A stretch of 64,000 bases of DNA, taken from Apostichopus japonicus. Its lineage: Eukaryota > Echinodermata > Holothuroidea > Aspidochirotida > Stichopodidae. The stretch lies in NCBI RefSeq assembly GCF_037975245.1, contig NC_092580.1:3944501-4008500 (forward strand), written 5' to 3'. The translations under genes were made by a program, and so were the position numbers. Of the stretch, positions 50,071 to 61,160 are shown in pieces. Position 1 is the stretch's first letter. Every line of letters starts with the position of its first letter. The notes beneath the pieces are model-generated. The model searched no databases. It worked only from the letters and a program-made list of their open reading frames with translations, and was not told the DNA's origin.

Positions 50071-50127
50071 AACCTACGGTTCTGTCATCAACAGTGCATG
50101 GATGAATATGTAATGTTTATGTATGCA

Positions 50128-50497
50128 CAGTGGCGTAGGAAGGTACTTTTGAGTGGGGGGCTGAAGACTGATGGCCGACCTGGGGGAGGGGTCTAAGGGG
50201 AGGGGGTGCCCCCTCCCCTTTGGAATTTTTTGCATTTCCATGCAGGTAGCCTCAGATGCAATTTGGTGCAATATAGCACACTTCAACACCCGCTCCATTT
50301 TGTAAACTTAATTTTGTATTTTCACCAGGCCTTAGATGCAATTGGGGTGCCCCAAATGAGATTTTTTTCTAATTTGGAAATGAAAAAGGGGTTTTCTGAC
50401 TTGCGAAGCGGGGGGGGGGCGGAATGATACTTCCGCCCCTCCACATTTTTCACTGGGGGGGCTGGCGCCCCCCAGCCCCCCGGTTCCTACGCCCTTG
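50128..50497. mobile_element. hAT-type MITE with perfect target duplication
   Basis: 370-bp element starting CAGTGGCGTAGGAA and ending with TTCCTACGCCCTTG, imperfect inverted termini, flanked on both sides by the identical 8-mer TGTATGCA (50120-50127 and 50498-50505). GC-rich, no coding capacity. The interior has runs of G and C that would fold strongly. Confidence 0.92.
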
Positions 50498-50787
50498 TGT
50501 ATGCATATTCATTGTAATGATTTAAAAGCAATAAAATCAAATGTTGAGTTCAGCTGTTACCTATATGGTTTTTTTTGGCGTCATCCAGGGAATGATAATA
50601 CAACCTTTTGAAGAGTCCTTGACGTGATAAAACATTTAGTAAAATTGTTAAAGTTTAAGCGGAAATATGATTCAGTGTATATAGCATCACTCAACTGTCT
50701 CACGGAAAAAAGAAGGGGGGGGGTGGACATATTACGAAGGTTCTTTGAAGACAGAAAGTGATAAACATATCGACTTTTTGTCGCATT

Positions 50788-51157
<370 letters not shown>

Positions 51158-51193
51158 GACAATTCATAATCATGGACGTTAAAATATGAATCA

Positions 51194-51295
51194 AAGAGAC
51201 TGACTTCGGTCAGCTTGCGGCTTTGAATAGCCAATGGTGGCTTCTTCTAGAGTTCCATGAAGGAGGATCTAAATTCATACATACATACATACACA
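51194..51295. repeat. UUCG-hairpin dispersed repeat, copy 2
   Basis: Same order as the 35.4-kb copy: CTGACTTCGGTCAG, CTTGCGGCTTTGAATAGCC, GGCTTCTTC, GAGTTCC, GGAGGATCTAA, then (ATAC)n. The third hairpin is altered. Confidence 0.8.
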
Positions 51296-52794
51296 CACGT
51301 GTGTGTGTATATATATATACATAGGCTATATTTATATATTTAAGAAATATATATATATATATATACATCCATTAATGACATAAAAATACAACCTACGACA
51401 AAAATGTTTTAATTTGCATTGTGATTTATATCTTTCTATTGAGCTCTTTGTAAAGTGGGAATGATGTAGGTGAAACAGGTTCAAGATTCCGCTTCGTGAT
51501 CAATGTTAATCGTCAAAGAAAATGTCTAATATAATGTATCAGAGAGCTGCTATTTCGAATAGCAGCTCCGTCCCTAGTTTTGATGTAAACCTCGTCTCAT
51601 GCCACCACATGTAGGAACTTGCGGTACTGGAATACCCAGACAAAAACACCGGCACATGTATAGATATGCCACATGGATCCACTTGTCCTGTCCGGCATTC
51701 TCTGCTCCCAGTTAAGAGGTATTTTTAGCGATTAAATCCAACTGCGGGCATAAAGTGTCTTTTGTCGGGTTACCAGCTCGAGACTATAGTGACTCATGTC
51801 GTGAAGTGTCAGTGTGACTCGGTCTGTTCAGTGAATGATGTCACTGTCGGAGTCCAAGTGTATTCCTATCACAGTGGGTTCACCGAATTGTTTGCCATCC
51901 AAGTTGCCTATTCAACACTGTATGTGTTTTCTGTTATTTATTGTTTTCAGTGTTTTTTTCATTCAACGCTGCCGATTTGTTATAGCCTGTACGCACAGTG
52001 TAGCCTATACACTGTGTATATATTGTTTATTTGGGTATTTAGATTCTATTTTCCTATACAAACCGTGGCCCGTTATCATGTCATTGTGTTTTATCTATCA
52101 CTGTTCATTCTATAGAGCTCATCCAAGACAGCAGGGGTACTGGATTTTTAACTTCGAGTTTTGAGTCGAGTCAGTAGGCAATAAAGTCAACATTCCATAC
52201 AGCCCTTCCCTCGCCTTTCATACCAGCTTTCTATCCTATTATTCTACCAACAATCGAGACAATACGGGTGCCTCACCTCTTGTTCACCGGTGCGTAATAT
52301 TTCTGCTTAAATCTACCAGTTCGACAAGCCGAAAAAAGAAGTCTTAGAACCAACGTTGGTGGAATAGGAATACACAGTTGCCGTATAGACAGTTTGTAGC
52401 ATAATTTTTGGCAGGTGGTTTTGTAGCAACCAGTATTTTTCCTTCACATTTCTTTATTGTGTAAAAGTTTTGGATGGTCCAATCACGGCCCGTATCGTTC
52501 CGTGAGTCATCAGCAACGTTAAATCATTCTTTGGGTGAATATTGCTGAGAAGTATCGACGGACACCCTTAACCTGTGAGAACTATTGTGAAAACTGCGAG
52601 CAATTTTGAGATACACCATCAGAAAAATCTTTGTAGAAGCTGGAACATATGAATGGATTAGTTTTATATTTCGTTATTCTAGGTATAAATGGTGGATTTT
52701 TTACAAACAAATTGGGGCCAAAACTAACTTGGCAGTTACAGCCCTTTCGGAAGACTCAAAAGAACTCAAGCCTGCAGCTTGAACCATCAACGAC

Positions 52795-52905
52795 ATGTCG
52801 AGATCTCTATTATTAACAGTTTTATATTGTGTGTTTACACTCGGCCTAGCAGTACCAGCGGCTCATGACTGGGTTGTCCGTGCGGATAGGAGGCCTTTAA
52901 AGGAG
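52795..52905 (+). CDS. Signal-peptide exon of an unrecognised secreted precursor
   Basis: The ATG opens a 37-codon exon: M-S-R-S-L-L-L-T-V-L-Y-C-V-F-T-L-G-L-A, a clear signal peptide with probable cleavage near A-V-P-A-A, then a basic stretch R-A-D-R-R-P-L-K-E. It ends in a consensus donor (GAG|GTAAGTG), phase 0. A phase-0 acceptor exon at 61116 continues it in frame. I do not recognise the family. The gene diverges from the GNS-like gene, with about 6.4 kb between the candidate promoter and this start codon. Confidence 0.5.
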
Positions 52906-53109
52906 GTAAGTGTTTTCTGATTAAAAGTGCACAATGTAATTACAAAATTAACGGTAATTCCAAAATTAACGGTAATTCCAATTTACCGTTCTGGTATGCC
53001 ATTATGTATTTTAAGTTGTGAAATCAAAATTAATTTGAAGATTATTATCATTTGAGAAATCTATAATGCCTTCACACCAATTACTACATGTGAACGGAGA
53101 CCAATAAGC

Positions 53110-53115
<6 letters not shown>

Positions 53116-53203
<88 letters not shown>
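53116..53203. repeat. (TA)n microsatellite
   Basis: Uninterrupted TA tract of more than 40 units in the first intron of the secreted-precursor gene. Confidence 0.95.
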
Positions 53204-53207
<4 letters not shown>

Positions 53208-53315
53208 ATATATATTTATATATATTTCAAAAGATGGAAGGAGAATTATTTCTGTTACAACTTTCATTGCGACCCCGAACTAGTCAGTCCTGTTTTACAT
53301 GCGTCACTGATTCAG

Positions 53316-54069
53316 CAGTGGTGGCACCAGCGTAGACAAACTGGGAGCATCTATATGGGGCAAGGAATTCTTTTTGGAGGGGGATGGTGGCATAAAAATA
53401 ACACTGTTATGGTAGAGGGGTCTAAGGAGAGGGGTGTCTATAAAAGACTTAGGCGCTAAATTGTGCATCATTTGACAAATTTTCACATATCTATAACCTT
53501 CCTAAAATATTGCACTTGTTATGGTGAGCAAGAGTTGGTTTCGAAGTTTGACAAACTGAGCGCCGGCGGTATTGAGCCACTAAAAATGTTTTAGTGGGTC
53601 GACTTGTTTGAAGTATCACCTTAAAAAATTAACAGTAATGTCTAAGATTTAGGCTATCGGTAGTCATGACCTATGTTTATGTTCATTTCATCCTTCTATA
53701 AACACTTCAGAGATTTAATGGTCTGACCAACTTTCGAAGTGGCTATACAAGTATGGTATGTTTATAACTGGCAGAGATAACATAAATGCACCAATAGCTT
53801 GATGCATCCCTCTTGGAAGCTGTGTTTACTCATACACATAGGCTATAGCACCAGAGCCGGGCTGGGAAACTGGGTGGAGAGGGGTGGAGAGGGGTGACAA
53901 GGAAACGATGAATGCTTCCTGGATCGAATTGGAAAGTGATTCTAATACAAACAATTGGCCTATTTTAGATAAGTACCAGATCTGGTTGGAAAGCTGTGTA
54001 GGGGGGGGGGGGGCAAGGAAAAACTATAGGAGTGCCCATATCCCGCCTCCTATAGCAGCGCCGCCACTG
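53316..54069. mobile_element. Candidate hAT-type non-autonomous element
   Basis: Starts CAGTGGTGGCACCAGCG and ends in the inverse of CAGTGGCGGCGCTGC, with imperfect flanking 8-mers TGATTCAG and TGAATCCA (6 of 8). About 754 bp. It could instead be two nested insertions. Confidence 0.55.
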
Positions 54070-54109
54070 TGAATCCATTAATTGGGTCCTAGAAAAATTC
54101 TAAAAGATG

Positions 54110-54260
54110 CATGGTCGGGCCTGTCAGAATGGAGGATGTGAAGGGATCGAATCTCATTTATCACCTGTCAACACTCTTGTAGTTTGCAAGGATTCAGGGG
54201 TCACTGAAATCGAACCCTTGTCCTAGTTTCTGCACCCGTTGCTCTAACCCACCACCTAAG
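54110..54260 (-). mobile_element. Candidate tRNA-derived SINE fragment
   Basis: On the minus strand TGGTGGGTTAGAGCAACGGG (A-box-like) is followed about 25 bp later by GGGTTCGATTTC (B-box-like). The tail is undefined and a second ATTCGATCCC lies downstream. Confidence 0.45.
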
Positions 54261-57200
54261 AACCCACCGGGTAACGGTTGGGGTGTTACACGCGTCCAAA
54301 GTTTAAGTATACGTTGTAAAAGGAAAACGTGGTTGCAATACTGGTAAATGGATGCATGTAGTTACCATAGTAACATCGTTCTATGTATCCTACTTCAAAG
54401 GATAAAGACACTAGTCTTCTTGCACTTATCATGTATGACACTGACAGACAAAATTCCTATCATGTAGCTAATAACGGGGAACGGTGATGAGGGGATGGAT
54501 GGGGTGGGAAGTGGGAGAAGGCAATAATACAAGTTGGTATACATAGTCCTGGCATGATTACCACAGGACCCGTGAACGGGAGTGTGGTCTTATTTAGGTC
54601 AAAACACTTGATGGTATTATGGCGCTCTGGCGGGATTAGAAGGGGGACGGGGGGGGGGGGGGTAGTGGTAGATACACAAGTGTTTACTGCGGTATTAGGT
54701 CTAAAATGGTCAACAAAGGATTCCAACAGTCCTCAATCAGTTTCTATCTCTCAAAGAGAAAACAAATATTGTTACACTAAATATTTTTATAACATTCAAT
54801 TTGTAAGCTGTTAAAGTTAGAAATTCACACAGTGGTGAAACACATTTCCTTTCTTTGAACGCCTCGCATTTTACGATGACAACATTTCGATAGAAAATAC
54901 CGTAACATCTTTGAACAATTATGTTATGAAGTTTAATTTCCTGCTCACAAATTCACCTTAGGGATTTCTTATGGCTTTAATCCCTTCTCTCTACACCTTC
55001 TTCACGTCAATCACTCCCACTATGCAACATGCGCCCCTTTTTTTAGAAGGTCATGCTTGCGCCCAGCAGGACACATCCAGGATTAGATGTGGTTTCGAGG
55101 AATTTCATTCTTACACCAGGAAGTATTTAGTTTATGATATTATTTTTGGCTTATACCGGTAAATATTAAAGGGAAAAATTGTATCTCTTCTATACGTTGT
55201 AATATTATAGCATCTATCCCTGTGCCGTACACAACATGTCAATGCATGGAAGTAATTTATGCATGATTTACTGCAGTATTCCAAACAAAGGTGTGGTAAA
55301 CAATTAAACATTAATTACACGAGAGCTTATTATCCATTAGAAGTTAAAACGATTACAATGTTTACATATATAACATATATACGGTATAAGTAGGTGTAGG
55401 TATGTCACCCACACAAATTAATGCCTATCAGCTTGTCTTCCCATTCATGGTCGCACCATGATCATGACATCACTGCACCTGTCGCATAGAAGCGTGTCAC
55501 TGATGCATGTACCACACAAGTGCGAATAGGGGCGGGGTAACTTGAAGGGTAAGAGGTGAAACGTGAAGCATCAAGAGGTGCATATGGTATGTTGCTGGCT
55601 ATACTACTCCGACGGACCAGTGTCACTACCACTGTCATTACGTTAGGGGCAAGGACCATCACTCACTCATGCATGTAGGTGGGAGGGAGGTACTCGCTCG
55701 TGCTATAAACCACTGTGACACGATGTGACCTGATAAAGTGTTTTTGACGTGGTTGTTGATTATGTTAGCGAATAACGTGTAGGCGGAGGGTGGGGCTCGA
55801 ATGATGAAGAACATTCTGGTACTACAGTATACGTGTCAGGGGTTGCCTCCGCGTGGGTGTTCATTGGTGTTGCTTTTCATAACAAAGACAGAATTTTCAC
55901 TCTTAGCTATTTTCTCAACTGTTGTTATGATCTAGAACGAATATGCAAAAACTGAAGTCTTAAGTGGTTGCCATGGAGGGAAACGCCATACGATACTCGT
56001 CGTGAATTCTTGTTTATATACAGGTGTATAGGGCCCTATATGAACAGGTTCCCTTTAAGTGTTTGCTCAAAATAATTCATCCAATAGTATTTGGCTAGAG
56101 AATCACCACGGAGAAAATAATCATCCCCAAACAGGTAGGGCCAAGGTCATCATCTGTGCAACTAATTTAAGTCAATTACCAAAAAATACTTTCGCTTTTA
56201 TCTTTAGTTGGACAAACAAATCTTCCTACTTTTGAACACACACTTTTGATAGTTTTCAACATGGCAGGGAGGCATGAGTATAGTACGTTAGCAACACGGT
56301 TGTTTTGGACTACCATGATGCGGGTTAGGTCGGTGTAGCGCAGAGAGGGGAAGGGGCTATATAAGAACTAATTGGCTGAAGGTTAGCTGTAATTTCTTCG
56401 ATATCCTTGTTAAGCTCACTGGCATGGGAACTAAAGTGGCATGTAATACCAGCTTGGAAGTCTCAGCACATCATAGCAATACTTCCATGGTACGAGCAAC
56501 TGATCCATTACAAAAGAAAACTTATATTACATAGTTGGTGTTCTTCGTAATCGGGTGGAAGAATACGGGGTAAGAAAAATAAGGAGTGGGCGAAGTGGGG
56601 CGTAACTTATTGCGCCTTCTGTACTATAACCTGTCGGCGCCTCGGACCCAGCAACGCACCGGTTCTGAGCCGGTATGCTGATAGACCAATCCACCCCTCA
56701 TGTCACTTGCCTAAAAGTCTATATGTTACCATGTTACCGTGCCAGCCCACTGCAATCGCAGTACAGGAATTGCGAAATGACACCAAAAAAACACAAAACT
56801 CAAACGTGTCAAAGGATAACATTTAAAAGTAAATAAATATAGGCATTGGGTATAGCACTTATGGAATATAAAACTTTAAAGCATTGATTAAATTGTTAAA
56901 TAAGTCGCTGCTTATGAGTATAGCCAAATGGTTGTAATCCGCAAATAGCCCTAGTTATTGAGGTGTTATTTGTGAATACTAAATGGGTTGGTAAGACTCA
57001 GAGTATAATTTGTCTTCAAAACAATATCCCAGAGGAAAAATTTAGATTTGAGAGATGAAAGAGAACATATTCTAAGCATCCCGGTGTAATTTACATTCAT
57101 TTTCTATCTGTCGTTTTCGAGATAACATCATTTAAACAGCAGAAGTATACATGGTATACAAACTGCGACATGATGATCAATTTCTCGAGAATGCCATATA

Positions 57201-60200
57201 TTAATGTGAACTTTGATGCAAACTTTCACCAGGATTCTTAGGATGTGTTCCTCTTTCCGGCATCAGTCAAAAAACAAAAAAACAAAAAAAATGCTCTGGG
57301 CTTCTTGCATATAGGTTACGCTACATGACGAATACACAAATAACCACCTTTGTCCATGCACGTTGCTGTGCATTCCTTTGTGTCTGCTCCCGTTTTAGCC
57401 CGATACGTCTAACGTTATTCTTTGTCCGGTCATTGACCTCATATCCCCCCCCCCCCCCCCCCCCGCTTAATCGGTGGTATATACTTGTTTACGCATGTAG
57501 AGTATTAAGACAGCGTCTTGCGATTCGACAATTTCTGTCACTGGTAAACATAGTTTACCAAACCTACCCTGCAGGTATTACTCAAAACAAGAACAACAAG
57601 GATTAATCATTAAGCTTTTCAAGCTTGCACCTAATCTCTTTGACTAATAACAGTATTTGCCCTACTTTTCATTTTTACTTATTTCTAAAAAGGTTGCATC
57701 TTAATTTGATCACTTGTAATCGTATATGTATATATTGTGTAATACTTTGGTATATCGGTCAAATTGCCGACCCGACGCCAAATTGAATTTACCTATGCCA
57801 GGAATGTAATAAAAAGTCAGTTGTTATTAGATACATCGGTATACGATCTATTGACTTGTAGTTTACACTTGGTTCAAATTTCCTTTTTTTCGAAAAAGAA
57901 GAAAACAAACATGATAAAACTTTCTTTCTCATTCTAAAGCAACTCTGGTATCAAAACACGTCATCAGGGTGTCAAGGGGTCACGAAAGTCTGACGACAAG
58001 CATTTGTGTTTTTATAAATATGAAAAACAATTGAGAAGATAATATTTCGACGAAACATTATTGACGGCATTATATCACACGGCGTTCGTACAAATATCTG
58101 CACAGGGTGCAACGTTCCTCGATAACTCTTCTTCACCCTGGAATCCTGGATGGTATCGTACCAACCAGTGACCTAACCCAAGCAGCACTGTTCACGTATA
58201 CACAACTTTCACGCGGCATTCGATAACTCTATATAGGCTAGTGTAGATGGAAGGGAAATGGCAGGGACGGCGCCGGGATGTTGGTAGAAAAAGGGTCTGG
58301 GATCATATGCAAACTTGATAGAGCCATGAGTTCGTTTGGCTTTCAGTTTCCTTATATGTCTTTACACACATGTATACAAGATGAAAGTATGTAGGCTACC
58401 TTTTAAAGTGTACTACACGTGGTGAACGTATGTGTGCCTGTTCATGTGTATTACAAGACACCTTTCAACATGCTTAAAGGGAGTGAAGACTCGCGCACAA
58501 AGAAACGTGTGATGCCGGGAATCTGACCTAGTTTCGAATGAGGTGTAGCAGAAGTGTTAGACACCAACATCGATCACAGAAAATACACACACAGCTTTCT
58601 ACCGTCGGTAATTAGACACTAGTGTACAGTCAATACATACAGCTACGTACAGCCACAACACAGTGTACATAGCAGCGATGGACATCTCACCAGGGAGTTG
58701 TTTTGGAACTCTCTGATGTCAGGTCCAGATAAAAGATAACAAGGTATCACGTTTCATTACTGTCTGCATTTTGTAGCGACAAGAAGAAAACTTCACTTGC
58801 AAGCAACGGAAGTTAACTTTTTTTCAGAGGGCGGCACGCGGTTTGGGGCGAGTCTTCAGTGCCTTTAAAAAATCGAATAAAACATGACAGCTCTATACTT
58901 TGGTATCGAAATTGGCTTGACGCTTTGGCTGACGTCATCGTCTATGGGTTATGCACTATATCTGTAACTGACTGATTGACAATGTAACTGTTAGCTTATG
59001 TCTTTAGAAAATTTTTTGAAAGAAAAATGTTATATCGTGCAAAATGCATGCATCGTTATAGATCGGTTATTCGTGACCATTGCACTGTTACTTTAATCAA
59101 TCAGACTGCAATTAAAGAGGAACTGTACACATCACGTGGTTTCCGCAAGCAACGATATACGTAATCGTTTAACAGTTCTGTTCATACTATATTCAAAAGA
59201 ATATATAATCCGAATAGATGCAAATCACGTGATGGCATGGATGCTGTACAACTGTACGCAGATCTGCGAAAAGTACACAGTATCAGTAGCTCTAATAAAC
59301 GTGTGCGGTGCGTCCTTGCATAATGTTCTCACTGAATTGGTAAATGTGTTTCTTAACGTTAAGACTATACCGTCTGCGCATATATGCCATTGGAAGTGTA
59401 TACGAGACTACTTAGGCTGGTGAATAACATCACGAAATTCGCTCCTGAATGAATAAATGGTAGCAAACTTATATAGTTAAATTCGACCTAAATTTTCCTC
59501 TCGGGTTTCTAAACTTTATAAATTGTTTATAAAATCATGGAATAATCTTTCTGATTCATTACAGGAAGTAAGATCACCAGAAACTTCATTTTAGTTTAGT
59601 TCCAATATTCCACCCTGAAAACGGAAGGGAGAGAGACACGACCCAGTCCATGTCTCGAGCAACCGTTAAATTGTGACTTTCTCTTTTATTGCCGTACTTT
59701 GTGGCTGCAAGTTTCATATAAATGCCCCTGGTAGACGGATTTGGCTGTAAATGACTTATCCAGGTTGATGTTTATTATTGTTGGCACGACCCTATTATGT
59801 GAGAGAGTTCAATACTTAGTAATATGAGCCCAAGAGACGCCTTCTTCTGAAAGAAATGTCTCAAAAGGCAGAACATGCATGACGATACCAAGGAAGTAAC
59901 TTTCTGTGGATGATACATATACAGTAGGCCTACACATGTCTCATGTTAGTGCTATACGTTCAGGCAGCTCATACAGAGGGCGCTGAGGCAGTGATTTTCT
60001 TCTATGTGTCTGTTTGCAACATAATAAAACATGCGTCATGTATTAGATCATTTCTAGCATCGAGTATTGCCGATATTAATTAAAATAGGTCTTCCATTCT
60101 TCTGTACTATAGGATTTTAGAATCTGCACTTAGCGTCAATTACGATTCAGACATAATTTATAGCCCAGAAACTTTGTTATTAATGTACCTTTGAGATGCA

Positions 60201-61115
60201 CACGAACACTTGTTGTCTATCTACACCATATATCCGCATAAACAAGATGTACTTACCATGTCTTGCAGTGACATCATTAATGTTTTCAGAGATAAATTAA
60301 TGTCATAGCAAACTCAACGCGTTCGATCGGTCGTAGGTTAGCCTATGTGCTATATATACTTTTAATTTGCACGCACGGATTTAGTGCACCGGCATGCCTA
60401 AAGTGCCACCACTCATGTATCCAATCAATTGGCATACGTCAATTCCTTGTGCTCTCATTGGACAAAATCGTAATTTATGTACGAAAGTCGACAACTGACG
60501 AATTTACCACAAATAACATTTTCTCGTGTTCTATTTAGCTCATTCACATTCTAGGATTCAGATTGCAAGAAATTGGCAAGTGTCGAATTATATTTGCATT
60601 TGTCAGTTTCTGGCACTCTCGGACTAGGTCTTATATGTCACATCGATATGCATATATGTGAAAGAAATCGACATATACACATGTCGATATTATATCATCC
60701 AATGAGATTGCTAGAAAGAACGGTGTGGTCACGTCTGCTATGTTGTTGTGCAGTGCGGTGTTCCCATAGAAATTTTCTATGGGTACTCCCCACAACGAAG
60801 TACCGTCGCCCTAGTCAGCAGAGCCATGAAAAACTGTAGGTTTTCAAAAACTACAGCGATTTACAAGAGATTAATCATATGGTTTTGCAACTATTGGTGG
60901 ATCAGTTGACAATAATGTCAACATCTATTAAAGCATTACAATACTCAATCTGGGAATGGGGTGGGGGGGGGGGGGGGCGGGGTGCACGCCCCCACACCAG
61001 AAACCGGTGTATACTTTCGGAGGCACAACTAAGTACCATGACGGCATGAGGCCCTTTTCGATGTGTACTTGCCAGTGTCAAGTTAAAATTAAATATACTT
61101 TTTTCCCTCTTGCAG
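54261..61115. other. Rest of the first intron of the secreted-precursor gene
   Basis: No exon recognised on either strand. It contains a 20-base C run (57445-57464), G runs near 54646 and 60960, and TAGGCC-type motifs. Short open frames here show no family features. Confidence 0.5.
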
Positions 61116-61160
61116 CATGAGAAATTCTCGAGGCAAAGACGACAGGTGAACGATGGTTTG
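61116..61160 (+). CDS. Second exon of the secreted precursor, with furin-type site
   Basis: A 45-bp phase 0-0 exon after a polypyrimidine tract and TTGCAG acceptor, reading H-E-K-F-S-R-Q-R-R-Q-V-N-D-G-L and ending at GTGAGT. R43-Q-R-R46 fits the R-X-[KR]-R proprotein convertase motif, so residues after 46 would start the mature chain with Gln. An alternative weaker donor (GTGAAC) lies 15 bases earlier. No convincing third exon is seen up to 64000, so the gene is partial here. Confidence 0.45.

Noticed and set aside
51762-52115. 117-residue open frame upstream of the secreted-precursor start
   Set aside because: Hydrophobic and Cys/Tyr-rich without domain features, not in splice context. Likely a chance frame or 5' flank.
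59136-59423. 95-residue open frame in the first intron of the plus-strand gene
   Set aside because: No recognisable motif, no splice-flanked boundaries, composition like the surrounding DNA.
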